The position numbers and the translations under genes were made by a program. From the NCBI RefSeq assembly GCF_900233005.1, contig NZ_LT960611.1, positions 1,984,001 through 2,048,000 of the forward strand: a stretch of DNA of 64,000 bases. Direction: 5' to 3'. Under the pieces are notes generated by a model, which did not search any database, was not told where the DNA came from, and was given only the letters and a program-made list of their open reading frames with translations. This DNA is from Vibrio tapetis subsp. tapetis. Its GTDB lineage: Bacteria > Pseudomonadota > Gammaproteobacteria > Enterobacterales > Vibrionaceae. This document shows, piece by piece, positions 18,091-27,650 of this stretch; position 1 is the first letter of the stretch; every line of letters starts with the position of its first letter.

Positions 18091-18443
18091 CCCACTTTTC
18101 CGCTTTTATACAGGCAAATCTTTTCATCTAATGCCAGCAGATGCTTTTGCTGCTGCTCGATATAGGAGACCAAGTTATCTTTGTGTTGCTCTAAAAGGGT
18201 TTGACGCTGCAAGACCGACTCAGATCCCGCCTCCCTTAACCTTGAATACTCCAAGATTTCCTCTAACGGCATCGCCGTTTCCTTTAGCCGTTTGACAAAA
18301 CTCACCCACTTAAGATCTTTCTCAGAATACTCTCTATGCCCGCTTATGTTTCTGCGCACATCTTTAAGCAGCCCTATCTTTTCGTAATACCGTAGAGTAT
18401 GAGGAGATAAGCCGACCAAATTGGAAAACTCGCTCATGTTCAT
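18087..18443 (-). CDS. MerR-family regulator
   Basis: A 118-residue MerR protein with the HTH at the N-terminus (MSEFSNLVGLSPHTLRYYEKIGLLKDVRRNISGHREYSE) and a long dimerisation coiled coil. No C-terminal metal-binding cysteines are present apart from one Cys near the end, so it is closer to the organic-ligand or redox-sensing branch. The ATG at 18443 has GGAGG 7 bp upstream; a longer frame to 18470 lacks this. It likely drives the decarboxylase-family gene through the dyad promoter in the gap. Confidence 0.9.
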   Translation of the reverse strand: MNMSEFSNLVGLSPHTLRYYEKIGLLKDVRRNISGHREYSEKDLKWVSFVKRLKETAMPLEEILEYSRLREAGSESVLQRQTLLEQHKDNLVSYIEQQQKHLLALDEKICLYKSGKVG

Positions 18444-18502
18444 TGATTTGCCTCCTAGGCGTCGGTGCATAAAAATGGAGAAACTTCCGTTTGTTTATTG
18501 CC

Positions 18503-18880
18503 CTACTCTTTGCAATTACAACGAGAACGACCAGTGAGCAACAATGAAAAGCGGTAACGATGGGTGGCAAACACTCGGTACAGTTTGTCTGCAATGGGCT
18601 TGATAAGCGGCCATCTCAAAGGTGCATAAAGCCAACCTTTGCCGACAATTTGCCACGCTCGATGCACGCCATCCAGCCCTAGTAGCAGCTTTCTATCTTG
18701 GTCTAACGCATGCAAAATGGTGTTGGCTTCTGTAATATCAATCTCTGGGTAGCCCACCATATCATCACTGAAAATATCGACTGTTTTGATGTTTTTATTG
18801 CTGTCTTTCTTTCTCAATGCCGCCATTTCTTTTGCGCATAGCGGGCAAGTTCCATCATAAAAAATCGTCAGTAATACCAT
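18503..18880 (-). CDS. DCC-family thiol oxidoreductase (DUF393)
   Basis: A 125-residue protein with the thioredoxin-like DCC signature YDGTCPLCAKEM near the N-terminus and the GWLYAPLRWP segment typical of DUF393. The ATG at 18880 has AGGGG 6 bp upstream and puts the motif near residue 8, so it is preferred over 18913. The C-terminus has an extra RCNC pair. It precedes the merR gene on the same strand with a 59-bp gap. Function is inferred redox activity; the substrate is unknown. Confidence 0.85.
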   Translation of the reverse strand: MVLLTIFYDGTCPLCAKEMAALRKKDSNKNIKTVDIFSDDMVGYPEIDITEANTILHALDQDRKLLLGLDGVHRAWQIVGKGWLYAPLRWPLIKPIADKLYRVFATHRYRFSLLLTGRSRCNCKE

Positions 18881-19051
18881 CTTATTCCCCTGAATATTCC
18901 ACTTAATACCCATACGTATTCGCGCTCGTTTCGGATCAGTTTTTGCCCACTATCGCGTCACCCTCATCAAACAAAATGTAACCGAAACCGGTTTAAAAAC
19001 CTATTGCTGAATTTGTGAACAGTTTCTCGATAAATTACCATTAGAACAATT

Positions 19052-19075
19052 ACTCTATTATAGAGTTAATACTCT
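19052..19075. promoter_or_regulatory. Overlapping palindromes before MCP gene
   Basis: ACTCTATTATAGAGT (19,052-19,066) overlaps AGAGTTAATACTCT. The half-site TAGAGTTA is shared with the MerR operator at 18,070-18,085, so the same regulator could act here; this is inference. Confidence 0.4.
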
Positions 19076-19100
19076 AATTGTAATTAAGGAGGCTAGTGCC

Positions 19101-20552
19101 GTGAGACCTTTCACCCTATGGAGCCGATTATTTGGATATCAGCCAAATGATTGGACAGAACAAAAACGATGGCAAGTTGAAATACTACTCTATTTTACTC
19201 TACTCTCATTTTTGACGGGTATTTACAGCCTAATCAAGTGGTATCAAGTGAGCCACTCGCCACTGATGACCAGCTCCATTTACTGCATTGCTGCCGAGAT
19301 CGTCGCAGCAATCATGATTGGAAAATTCAAACAAAGTGGCCTCGCCACCAATATTGGCTTTTCCGGTATGGTAATTCATGCACTTAACCTGATTTACCAA
19401 AGTGGCGGTGTACTTGAGTCTACTCAAAGCTTTTGGATCGCGGTACTTCTGGTCGCCTTTTTTCTAACCGCTAAACTTTCCTTAGCATGGCTATGGAGCG
19501 CGGTTGTCATTTCAGCCTCTTGTCTTATGGTTTATTGGCAGCTCAATGGCGAGCACATACCCAATCTTCAATTAACGGATTCCGCACAATTGATCGACGC
19601 TTGGTCTGGGTTAATTGTGCCTCTCGCCATCATTGTTATCGCGCAAAGCTACAGCGCGAAGCGACGAGAAAGTTATCAGCATGCCAGTTTAATCTCGCAG
19701 CGTCAGATGGAACACACCACCCAAAGCGCCAAGCAAGGTGAGCAGCAACTGGGCAAAGTACTGCAACAAGCCAGCGCGAATGCAGGCCAGCTATCCACCG
19801 TGGCACATTCGTTAGGTCAACAATCGCAACAACTGCGCGCCGAAGTTGGGGTCTTGAACCAAAGCTGCGATTCCCAAACCGTTTCTGCAGAACAATTGTC
19901 TAAGCAATTAAAACAGATGACGCTAGATATCCACACTTCTGATCAATCTGTCGCACAGCTCAAGCAACCCAGCGACACCATCACCCAGCAGGCATCAAAT
20001 AGCATTGCCAGCCTCGGCGCCTCAACACAAGCCATCGAAAAAATTCAAGTCGCTAATCAGCGGATCACAGGTGTCGCCGAGCTCATCTCCAATATTGCCG
20101 AACAAACCAACTTACTCGCGTTAAATGCAGCCATAGAAGCGGCGCGGGCGGGTGAATATGGCCGTGGGTTTGCCGTGGTTGCTGACCAAGTACGAGAGCT
20201 GTCAGCGAAAAGTAACCAATCGGCAGATGAAATACGCCAACTGCTCAATAGCAGCCGAGTAGAAGTCGAAGCGGGTCAACAAGTAATAGGCCAAACAAGC
20301 AAAGAGATCACCGAGATCATTCATCAAGTTAGCAGTACGATGACATCCGTAGAGCAGCTTTCTCTCGCAATGAAACAGCAAGTCACTACCCTTCAAGAAC
20401 TGAGTTGTGCCAGTGATGATGTCGCGACCAATGTCACTCACATTGCAAAAGTGGCTGACCGAGTATCACAACAAGACAATCACCTTCGCCTGCAAGTCGA
20501 CGAGCTAAACAGTTTAGCTCATCAGCTGAGCAGCGTAGTTGCCACACAATAG
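19101..20552 (+). CDS. Methyl-accepting chemotaxis protein
   Basis: A 483-residue transducer. The start is a GTG with AAGGAGG 8 bp upstream. The N-terminal ~185 residues form several membrane helices (about 5-6) with no large periplasmic domain, so it may sense membrane or cytosolic cues. The signalling tip is the conserved [35 protein letters not shown] near residues 333-367, flanked by long coiled coils. No CheW/CheA genes are adjacent. Confidence 0.93.
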   Translation: MRPFTLWSRLFGYQPNDWTEQKRWQVEILLYFTLLSFLTGIYSLIKWYQVSHSPLMTSSIYCIAAEIVAAIMIGKFKQSGLATNIGFSGMVIHALNLIYQSGGVLESTQSFWIAVLLVAFFLTAKLSLAWLWSAVVISASCLMVYWQLNGEHIPNLQLTDSAQLIDAWSGLIVPLAIIVIAQSYSAKRRESYQHASLISQRQMEHTTQSAKQGEQQLGKVLQQASANAGQLSTVAHSLGQQSQQLRAEVGVLNQSCDSQTVSAEQLSKQLKQMTLDIHTSDQSVAQLKQPSDTITQQASNSIASLGASTQAIEKIQVANQRITGVAELISNIAEQTNLLALNAAIEAARAGEYGRGFAVVADQVRELSAKSNQSADEIRQLLNSSRVEVEAGQQVIGQTSKEITEIIHQVSSTMTSVEQLSLAMKQQVTTLQELSCASDDVATNVTHIAKVADRVSQQDNHLRLQVDELNSLAHQLSSVVATQ

Positions 20553-20575
20553 CGTCAATGACAAAGGACTAAAAA

Positions 20576-21403
20576 ATGACAGAGACAATAACAGTGAATG
20601 GGAACGATGTGTTCATCGACGGAAGCGGAGAAGAAACCATTGTCATGCTACATGGCTGGCCAGATACCTACCGACTTTGGCAGCCGCAAGTCGAGCATTT
20701 AAAAAGCCAATACCGTTGTGTTCGATTCTCTTTGCCTGGTTACGAAAAGCATCACCCAAGAAATTACTACGACCTCGATGCCGTGCTCTCTGTTATCGAC
20801 AGTGTTGTTGAAACGGTAAGTAACGGCAAACCTGTGACCTTGTTACTGCACGACTGGGGTTGTGTGTATGGTTATCAATATTACATGCGTAACCAAGCCA
20901 AAGTGAAACGCATCATTGGGGTTGATGTCGGTGACGCTGGCTCACCGGATATGACCCTATCGACCAAAGCAAAGCTGGTGCTTGTTAGCTATCAACTCTG
21001 GTTAATGGCCGCGTGGAACATTGGCGGCGGTGTGGGTGATTGGATGACACGCAAAGTCGCCACCTTGTTTAATGCTCCGGCTCCTAGCGAGCTTGTCCAT
21101 TCAGGCATGACTTATTCCTACCACTGGCGCTGGAGCTCTACCTTTATGCGTCGCCCGCTTGGCACTAAGCCTCTTGATATTCAAGTACCTTTCTTGTTTA
21201 TCTATGGTGGCAATAAAGTCGGTAATTTCCATTCTAAGCCTTGGCAAACCAAAATGGCCAACATAGAAGGAAATCAAGTCATTGAACTGCCCACCCACCA
21301 CTGGGTCATGGTAGAACAGCCTGACGCGTTTAATGAAGCAGTGATGGACTGGTTGAATCACTCAGAAACTCTAGAAGCTGAACCCGAGCGTGAAGCTTCT
21401 TGA
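20576..21403 (+). CDS. Alpha/beta hydrolase (Asp nucleophile type)
   Basis: A 275-residue alpha/beta hydrolase with oxyanion motif HGWPDTYRLW and nucleophile elbow LLHDWGCVYGY. Asp in the elbow, followed by Trp, is the pattern of epoxide hydrolases and haloalkane dehalogenases rather than esterases. The catalytic His is in PTHHWVMVEQP near the C-terminus. It starts 23 bp after the MCP gene on the same strand, so co-transcription is possible. Substrate unknown. Confidence 0.88.
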   Translation: MTETITVNGNDVFIDGSGEETIVMLHGWPDTYRLWQPQVEHLKSQYRCVRFSLPGYEKHHPRNYYDLDAVLSVIDSVVETVSNGKPVTLLLHDWGCVYGYQYYMRNQAKVKRIIGVDVGDAGSPDMTLSTKAKLVLVSYQLWLMAAWNIGGGVGDWMTRKVATLFNAPAPSELVHSGMTYSYHWRWSSTFMRRPLGTKPLDIQVPFLFIYGGNKVGNFHSKPWQTKMANIEGNQVIELPTHHWVMVEQPDAFNEAVMDWLNHSETLEAEPEREAS

Positions 21404-21464
21404 TAACACAGACTCGATGGGTGCCTGTCATCCATTTAGTCTCTCATGATAGTTCAACTAACTG

Positions 21465-21487
21465 AGTGCCCATGCTTTATGGGCGCT
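21465..21487. terminator. Hairpin after hydrolase gene
   Basis: AGTGCCCAT and ATGGGCGCT pair around GCTTT (one G-U). There is no T-run, so terminator function is uncertain. Confidence 0.4.
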
Positions 21488-21627
21488 GCTCGATGATAGG
21501 CAGAACTCAGAGATATTACGGCGTACAACAACAGTTTTTTCAAAAAAATAATAAAATTTTCGTCTTTTTTAAGTGTTGCTCGTCTTATTAGGTGTAAGTA
21601 AAAAATAACCTGATTTGGAGCAACACA

Positions 21628-22338
21628 ATGATAAAACTGATTAGCTTTAAAAACTGCCCATTTGTTCAACGAGTAATGGGAGCGCTAATACTAAAGAATG
21701 TACCGTTTGAAATTGAATACATTGAATTAAGTAACAAGCCGCAATGGTTCTTAGATATTTCTCCAAATGGTCAAGTGCCCGTGTTGATCACGGAAAATGA
21801 CACCGTGCTGTTTGAATCAGACGCCATCGCCGAATACCTAGATGATAAATACGCCCCCATAGAACAGCTATCACCCGAGCAAAAAGCGTTAGATCGTGCG
21901 TGGACATATCAAGCAACGAAACACTACATGCCACAATGTGGAACGATGGGGAGTAAGGACAAAGAAACATTTGAAACCCGTTTAGCCAATCTATCTAAAG
22001 CGTTCGCAAAGGCCGAGAATAAACTCGGTGACTCTTTATTTTTCAAAGGGAATGACATCTCTAACGTGGATATTGCGTGGCTACCATTGCTGCATCGTGC
22101 GGCAGTCATCAAAGATCAGTCCGGTTTTGACATGCTAGCGTCCTTTCCAAAAGTTCAAAAGTGGCAAGCAGCGCTTATCGAATCTGGCCTTACCGACAAA
22201 ACGGTACCACAAGATTTCGTCGCGACCTTTAGTGGCTTTTACTTAACGAATACCTACCTAGCAAGCTTAATCGATGGTCATGAAACCACGTGTCCGCCGA
22301 GCAATTGCTCTGCCTCTTCTCATTCATGTTGCAACTAA
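21628..22338 (+). CDS. Glutathione S-transferase-like, Cys-rich tail
   Basis: A 236-residue GST-fold protein. The N-terminal thioredoxin-like domain has SFKNCPFVQRV (possible Cys active site, omega/DHAR-like), the cis-Pro segment NGQVPVL and the GSH-binding FESDAIAEYL. A helical domain follows. The unusual C-terminus CPPSNCSASSHSCCN carries four Cys and a His beyond the fold. sigZ follows in the same direction. Confidence 0.88.
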   Translation: MIKLISFKNCPFVQRVMGALILKNVPFEIEYIELSNKPQWFLDISPNGQVPVLITENDTVLFESDAIAEYLDDKYAPIEQLSPEQKALDRAWTYQATKHYMPQCGTMGSKDKETFETRLANLSKAFAKAENKLGDSLFFKGNDISNVDIAWLPLLHRAAVIKDQSGFDMLASFPKVQKWQAALIESGLTDKTVPQDFVATFSGFYLTNTYLASLIDGHETTCPPSNCSASSHSCCN

Positions 22339-22379
22339 AAAAGAGACTATGATTGAAGTTAATAGTATTGTTTAAGTGA

Positions 22380-22440
22380 AATACAGTCGCTCAGGGCAAA
22401 TCCGCATTCAGTTCTGAACCTCGTCCTGAGTAGCTGTATT
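22380..22440. other. Long imperfect hairpin before sigZ
   Basis: A 16-nt arm at 22,380-22,395 pairs with 22,425-22,440 (13 Watson-Crick, 2 wobble, 1 mismatch), enclosing a 29-nt loop with its own TTCAGTTCTGAA dyad. It lies 51 bp before sigZ. It could be a GST terminator, a leader structure or an intergenic repeat. Confidence 0.6.
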
Positions 22441-22491
22441 ACTCATGTAAAGTCAGCGGATAACATCGCATTGTAAGGGTAACTAAATCAC

Positions 22492-23037
22492 ATGAAATTT
22501 GAATCTATCTGGTCGGCATATCAATCCAGCTTGAAAGCGTTTTTACACAGCAGAATTGCCAATCCAGAAGATGCTGAAGATCTATTTCAAGAAATTTTGA
22601 TTAGAACTTATCATGGTTTTCAAACGGTGACAGATGGTAGCAAAATCAAACCCTGGCTGTTCCAAATAGCCAACAACACCATTATTGATTTCTATCGCAA
22701 GAACAAGAAACAGAATGCGTTAACAGAAGATGACTTGTGGTACAGCGAGCAAAATAGTGAGCAAGTTATCCATGATCTTTCTCAGTGCCTTCTGCCGTTT
22801 ATTAACCAACTGCCTAACCAAGACGCTGAACTGTTGATTGCTATCGAAATCGAAGACGTTTCGCAAAAAGACTATGCATATAAGCACGGCATCAACTACT
22901 CAACGCTGAAATCACGAGTAAAGCAAAGCCGCGCAAAGCTGTTCAATTTGTTCAACAACTGCTGCGATTTTTCCATCGATTCACGGGGAAACATCATGGA
23001 ATACCAACCCAAGTCTGGCAATTGCGACCGCTGTTAA
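22492..23037 (+). CDS. sigZ: ECF sigma factor SigZ-like
   Basis: A 181-residue ECF sigma factor. Region 2 is visible (AFLHSRIANPEDAEDLFQEILIRTYHGF ... IKPWLFQIANNTIIDFYRKNKK) and region 4 (KDYAYKHGINYSTLKSRVKQSRAKLFNLF). The C-terminal tail with NNCCDFSID and a terminal CDRC is characteristic of the SigZ subgroup and may bind a metal or sense redox state. No anti-sigma gene is obvious; the next gene encodes a small membrane protein. Confidence 0.88.
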   Translation: MKFESIWSAYQSSLKAFLHSRIANPEDAEDLFQEILIRTYHGFQTVTDGSKIKPWLFQIANNTIIDFYRKNKKQNALTEDDLWYSEQNSEQVIHDLSQCLLPFINQLPNQDAELLIAIEIEDVSQKDYAYKHGINYSTLKSRVKQSRAKLFNLFNNCCDFSIDSRGNIMEYQPKSGNCDRC

Positions 23038-23054
23038 CATTCGAACGCAAGCGA

Positions 23055-23100
23055 GCACACCAAATAATGTGTGTCTATTATAATTACAAGGCGATAACGT
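23055..23100. repeat. REP-like palindromic repeat copy
   Basis: ACACCAAATAATGTGTGTC forms a hairpin core (CACA/TGTG arms). The 3' flank with GCGATAAC matches 12,131-12,176. It belongs to the family bracketing the RAYT gene. Confidence 0.65.
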
Positions 23101-23167
23101 CTTCGATACAGAAAAATCAATGAATTAGACGCGGGGTTTCTCTGCAAATTTTAAAAAGGAGATCCAT

Positions 23168-23603
23168 GTGAAGCAAAAGCGTTTTTATATTGAAGTGGCT
23201 GTGAGGCAAGTGATGATTCTTATCTTCATTCTGCCAATATTGTTTAGTGCCACCTTTGATAGTATGCGTCAGATGGAGCAGAGTAACCAAAGCGCTATAC
23301 TCACGGTAATCGGGCTTTTAATGGCTGCCGGTATTATTGGCGTTTTTGAAGCGACCTATCAGAAAACGCAGCTTACTTTCCCGCTTCAGCGTACACTCGC
23401 CCACCTCACTAAACTGCTACTGTTTGTTGGTATCTCTGAACTTAGCCATCGCCGCCGTTGGCGTTACGTTTACGGTGTGGGATGACCCATTACTTTGGGC
23501 CATCCTCCCTATTTACGCCTCTTTATTCGTTTACGATTGGTGGGACGCTCTAATTGCTGCATCTGGGCTTGAAACCCAAGATGAGGTTAAATCTGAACAT
23601 TAG
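23168..23603 (+). pseudogene. Small membrane protein, frameshifted
   Basis: A protein of about 145 residues with four predicted membrane helices, split by a one-base insertion near 23,441-23,446. The first frame starts at a GTG with AGGAGA 5 bp upstream and runs to KLLLFVGISEL; the next frame continues AIAAVGVTFTVWDDPLLWAI and ends DEVKSEH at 23,603. Either a recent pseudogene or a base-call error. The family is not recognised. Its position after sigZ suggests a possible functional link, such as a membrane partner, which is inference. Confidence 0.7.
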
Positions 23604-23742
23604 CCTTGAGTATACGTTTGCTTAGAAGTCGCTCACTGATTTGAAAACGTCTAGACTTGGGGGCGCCATCTTAAGACAACGCCCACCCATTACTCCAGCG
23701 CATTCTATGGGCAAAAAGGCAAACATAAATACCAACTACAAT

Positions 23743-24180
23743 TTACATCACTAACGACTCCGTTCTTGCCATTCTTCTCACGAATACCGCCCTTACATTG
23801 TCGTATACCCAGTTAAAGGTGAATGCATAAATGGTGATGAAAGCGGTAACGCCAATATCCATCATAAAAGCCTGCCAGAGATTAACATTGAGTAAATAAG
23901 CCATGACAGGAACGGTTGCAACCAGTAAGCCTAATTCAAACAAAACAACGTGAAAAACACGTAACGAAATGGTCCGGTGTGTTTTCTCTCCGGTAAAAAA
24001 CCGATCGAAAATCCAGTTATAAATAAAATTCCAAACCATGGCAATGGTCGCAACAACTATCATGGTTCCTGATAGAGCGGTGGTATCATGATTGGTAAAC
24101 AGGGCTAACCCCAGGATAGACAGAGATACCGCCAATACTTCAAATAATACGGCATGGAAAATTCGTTCCGGTGTTTTCAT
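23743..24180 (-). CDS. PACE-family efflux transporter (AceI-like)
   Basis: A 145-residue, four-helix protein made of two bacterial transmembrane pair (BTP) repeats: RIFHAVLFEVLAVSLSI and RVFHVVLFELGLLVATV, each followed by a WNFIYNWIFDRFF / FNWVYDNVRAVF motif. This is the PACE family typified by Acinetobacter AceI, which exports biocides or polyamines. The acidic residue in helix 1 (FE) is present in both repeats. It is divergent from a LysR-type gene, the usual arrangement for AceI/AceR. Confidence 0.93.
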   Translation of the reverse strand: MKTPERIFHAVLFEVLAVSLSILGLALFTNHDTTALSGTMIVVATIAMVWNFIYNWIFDRFFTGEKTHRTISLRVFHVVLFELGLLVATVPVMAYLLNVNLWQAFMMDIGVTAFITIYAFTFNWVYDNVRAVFVRRMARTESLVM

Positions 24181-24317
24181 AGCATGGCTCTTGATGTTTA
24201 TTAATGTAGCAAAAATGAATAAGCCGCGATTATAGAGAGCAAGGAAAAGAGATAAAGTTAACAGCCATCACCAATCGTGATAGGTTGAATGAATAACCTA
24301 TTTAATAAGCGAATCGC

Positions 24318-25199
24318 ATGTACAGTTTTGAACAGCTAAAAATCTTTGTCACCGTATGTGAAAGCGGGTCATTCTCGGCGGCGGCTCGTCAATTAAAGCG
24401 CGCTCAATCGGGTGTGAGTCAAGCCATTGCCAACTTGGAAATTTCCATTAACCAAGAACTGTTTAACCGCGAGAAAAATACACCGGTACTGACAGAAAAA
24501 GGCCACGCGTTATTACCTATCGCTCAATCAATTTTGCATCAACAAAAGTATTTTGATCAAAAGGTAGAATCACTAGAAAGGGACCACGAATACGAGCTGG
24601 TTATCGCAATAGATGAAAGCCTAATTGACGACGAGTTATTGCACACATTGGCACAGTTAGCTGATAAATACCCTGTAACTAATATGGAAGTCATCACCAC
24701 TTCAACTTTTGATGTTGAAGAGCTGGTTCGGGAAGGGAGAGCGCAAGTAGGTATCGTATATTTAAATGGTGAACTTAAAGTCGATATGGATTTTTCCACG
24801 TTAGGCCAAGCCCGATTTTTAACTGTGGTAGCACCTGAACACGAATTAGCAGCGTTGACCTTAGTCAATGGTAGCGACTTAAAAGGCCATCGCCAGTTGG
24901 TGCATCGCAGTTCAGAGCGCAAAGAGTTGTGGTTCAGTTATGGAATAAGCTCGAAGCGATGGTATGCCAACACTCACCAAACCTTACTTGATTTAGCGTG
25001 CAAAGGCATTGGGTGGACAATTGCACCAGAGCAAGCAATAACGGATCTGTTGGCCGCAAAAAAGCTTGTCGCACTGCCCGTCGCTCACGAATTTGATGGT
25101 TGGTTAACGCCTATTGGCTGTTTAGTGTCGCGTCGTCATGCCTCAGGGCCAGTGCTAGAAGACTTGTTATCTTCGTTACAAACATGGAAGCAAAAATGA
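24318..25199 (+). CDS. LysR-family regulator (AceR-like)
   Basis: A 293-residue LTTR. The N-terminal winged HTH is YSFEQLKIFVTVCESGSFSAAARQLKRAQSGVSQAIANLE, followed by a periplasmic-binding-like effector domain. It is divergent from the PACE pump with a 137-bp gap, so it most likely activates the pump gene in response to its substrate. A GTGTGTGTCT tract near 25,237 just downstream resembles the REP-like repeat core. Confidence 0.9.
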   Translation: MYSFEQLKIFVTVCESGSFSAAARQLKRAQSGVSQAIANLEISINQELFNREKNTPVLTEKGHALLPIAQSILHQQKYFDQKVESLERDHEYELVIAIDESLIDDELLHTLAQLADKYPVTNMEVITTSTFDVEELVREGRAQVGIVYLNGELKVDMDFSTLGQARFLTVVAPEHELAALTLVNGSDLKGHRQLVHRSSERKELWFSYGISSKRWYANTHQTLLDLACKGIGWTIAPEQAITDLLAAKKLVALPVAHEFDGWLTPIGCLVSRRHASGPVLEDLLSSLQTWKQK

Positions 25200-25425
25200 C
25201 GCGCCCATATCGCCTTCCTTTACGAACTTTGTTTTGTGTGTGTCTCTTCTATAACATCTTTAATAACAATCAATTATTAGAACCTAATCACAGCAATTTA
25301 ATGCTCATATGAGCACTATATGCTCGAACGAAGGTTTCTTTCATAGTTACGCTCCGTGTTTAACATTATAAATAGTGTTGCTTTTCTGCTTTTGTCCCTC
25401 TGTTATAAGAGGCTTTGATCGTGAT

Positions 25426-25441
25426 AATCGAATGTTCGATT
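25426..25441. promoter_or_regulatory. Palindrome before glpQ (GlpR-like)
   Basis: AATCGAATGTTCGATT is a perfect 7-bp inverted repeat with a 2-bp centre. The half AATGTTCGAT equals the half-site of the E. coli GlpR consensus; the second half does not follow the consensus. No gene lies in 25,200-25,536; another palindrome, GCTCATATGAGC, is at about 25,303. Confidence 0.45.
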
Positions 25442-25536
25442 CGTTTAGGTGAGTAGTATTTTCCATTTTTTGCAGTAAGTAATTAATCCGTTTGTTGGCT
25501 GGTTATAAAAATAGCGATAATAAAAAGGACGAAAAA

Positions 25537-26631
25537 TTGAAAAAACAACTTATTACTACTGCGATACTTATTTCAGTATCCGGACAGGTGTTTGCCAATG
25601 CAGATAAATTAGTCATCGCGCACCGTGGTGCCAGTGGCTATCTTCCTGAGCATACGCTTGAAGCGTACTCTGCGGCCTACTTTATGGGGGCTGATTATAT
25701 AGAGCAAGATGTCGTGATGACCAAAGATAATCAGTTGGTTGTTTTACATGATCATACTTTGGATCGAACGACGGATGTGATGAATCGATACCCAAATCGA
25801 TTCCGTATGATTGATGGGGTAAAACGTTGGTTTGCTATCGATTTTACGTTAGCTGAAATAAAAACCTTACGAGTAACTGAAGGGTTTAAAATTCCAGACA
25901 ACTCAGAACCAAATCAGGTGCAAGATCTGTCCAAAGCTGGCTTTCCAGATCGCTTCCCTTTGTGGAAGTCAAATTTTCAAGTCGCTACATTTGAAGAAGC
26001 TATTGAGTTAATTCAAGGGCTCAACCACTCCACCAAACGTAATGTCGGTATTTATCCGGAAATAAAAGCGCCTTGGCTTCATCAAAATGAGGGTAAAGAC
26101 ATCTCTTTGGCGGTATTAAACACGCTTAAAGCCTATGGCTACGACAGTAAAGAAGATATGGTTTACGTGCAGTGCTTTGATCCTACTGAAACCAAACGCA
26201 TCTCTGAAGTATTGATGCCAAAGATGAATATTGATCTTAAAGTTGTACAGCTTTTAGCGGAAACCAGTTGGAATGAGACGATGGTCGTGGATAAAGAAGG
26301 AAATATAACCCCTTATAACTACGACTGGATGTTTAAAACTGGAGCAATGACGGAAGTCGCAAAATATGCAGACGGTATCGGGCCATGGAAACCGATGCTA
26401 GTTGATGATCAATCGACCCCCGACAATATCATTATTAAGCCTTTAATGACTGAAGCAAAAGCAGCAGGACTAGAAGTTCATCCATATACTTTCAGAGCAG
26501 ATAAAGGTCGAATTCCTGTTTATGCAGAGAATTTTGATGACATGCTAGATGTGTTTTACTTCAAAGTCGGTGTTGATGGCGTCTTTACTGATTTTACTGA
26601 CAAGGCCGTTCATTTTTTGAACAGCAAGTAA
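25537..26631 (+). CDS. glpQ: Glycerophosphodiester phosphodiesterase
   Basis: Periplasmic GlpQ hydrolysing glycerophosphodiesters to glycerol-3-phosphate and alcohols. The best start is a TTG at 25,537 with AAGGA 7 bp upstream, giving a clean signal peptide (KKQLITTAILISVSGQVFA) and a 364-residue product. Catalytic and metal motifs are intact: AHRGASGYLPEHT, the EQD pair, VLHDHTLDRTTD, and Glu in YPEIKAP. The C-terminal DGVFTDF motif closes the TIM barrel. It is single with its own terminator. No glpT is in the window. Confidence 0.94.
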   Translation: MKKQLITTAILISVSGQVFANADKLVIAHRGASGYLPEHTLEAYSAAYFMGADYIEQDVVMTKDNQLVVLHDHTLDRTTDVMNRYPNRFRMIDGVKRWFAIDFTLAEIKTLRVTEGFKIPDNSEPNQVQDLSKAGFPDRFPLWKSNFQVATFEEAIELIQGLNHSTKRNVGIYPEIKAPWLHQNEGKDISLAVLNTLKAYGYDSKEDMVYVQCFDPTETKRISEVLMPKMNIDLKVVQLLAETSWNETMVVDKEGNITPYNYDWMFKTGAMTEVAKYADGIGPWKPMLVDDQSTPDNIIIKPLMTEAKAAGLEVHPYTFRADKGRIPVYAENFDDMLDVFYFKVGVDGVFTDFTDKAVHFLNSK

Positions 26632-26653
26632 CTCTACGATTAGATAAGACAAT

Positions 26654-26682
26654 AAAACCAGCACTCACTACGCTGGTTTTAT
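26654..26682 (+). terminator. glpQ terminator
   Basis: AAAACCAGC and GCTGGTTTT form a 9-bp stem around a 9-base loop, with T-rich 3' side, 22 bp after the stop. Confidence 0.88.
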
Positions 26683-26834
26683 TGGTGAAGATTCCATAAT
26701 GGTAACATTACGTAGGCTAATGGTGGTTGTTTAAAAACTCAGAGTAACGCCGACACTCCCCCTAAAACGAACAACTCCATGTTCAATGAAGAGCAGAAAA
26801 TCGCTTAATATCTTGCTTTAAGCTTCAATACTGG

Positions 26835-27488
26835 CTAATCAATTGGAAGATGACCCGTTTTCACTAAAATAACGGTCTCTTCTTCCACATAAGGAAAATG
26901 CTCGCTCATGTGAGGGCTGCGTATCCAAGTGTGTTTTGGGTACTCGGCATGTTCATCTTTAAAGGTGCCATATAACACAAAGATCTCTTCACCACCGAAA
27001 TGACGATGCGGTTGAAAACGTTCACCCACCGGCCATTTCACCAACGCAACGTGCTCATGTTCGAACTGGTGCAGTGGCATCACTTGCAATCCACCTATCC
27101 CCGGAAGCCAATCCGTTTCCAGAGTATTGATACGAACTTGAGTTAAGTCTCTCGCATCAAACTGATTAAGCTTAACCAAGATCGTGCAGCCACCTTTACT
27201 TGATGGTGAGTGCGCACTACCAGGTGGGTTACGAATATAAGTGCCCGCGGGGAAATCTCCGGTTTCATCAGAGAAGATACCATCTAAGACCAAGATCTCT
27301 TCTCCTTGTGGGTGCGGGTGCTCAGAAAACGAAGATTGTGGATCATACCTCACCACGCTGGTCGTGTGGCCCGACTCTTTGTCTTCTCTTTCTAACGGCT
27401 TACGCCATACCCCTTTCGCTGGGCTCGCAATCCAATCTAGTGGTTCGGTTTCAATAACCAGTCTCTTTGAAAAGTCCATGTTTAACAT
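26835..27488 (-). CDS. Duplicated cupin (ChrR-cupin-like)
   Basis: A 217-residue protein with two cupin barrels. Each carries a metal-type histidine motif: SSFSEHPHPQGEEILVLDG in the first and FQPHRHFGGEEIFVLYG in the second, each followed by a G(T)YIRNPPGSAHSP / HTWIRSPHMSEHFP strand. It resembles ChrR C-terminal cupin domains but lacks the zinc anti-sigma domain, so it is not an anti-sigma factor. The ATG at 27,488 has AAGG 8 bp upstream. Function is unknown; a small-molecule dioxygenase or binding role is possible. Confidence 0.82.
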   Translation of the reverse strand: MLNMDFSKRLVIETEPLDWIASPAKGVWRKPLEREDKESGHTTSVVRYDPQSSFSEHPHPQGEEILVLDGIFSDETGDFPAGTYIRNPPGSAHSPSSKGGCTILVKLNQFDARDLTQVRINTLETDWLPGIGGLQVMPLHQFEHEHVALVKWPVGERFQPHRHFGGEEIFVLYGTFKDEHAEYPKHTWIRSPHMSEHFPYVEEETVILVKTGHLPID

Positions 27489-27650
27489 AGTAACGACCTT
27501 ACTCTTATTATCGTTTTAATTTTATTGTCTTTCTAGTTTCTATTCTGCGCAAATAATCATCAAGGGGGGCCACTTCGCTGCTATTTGCTCACGCCGCCAC
27601 CTCCCAAACGATGATCTATTAAAACTGGGATCTATTATAACTATGCTCCG

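Noticed and set aside
25492..25536. Earlier TTG start for glpQ
   Set aside because: It adds a charged leader before the signal peptide. The TTG at 25,537 has a proper ribosome site.
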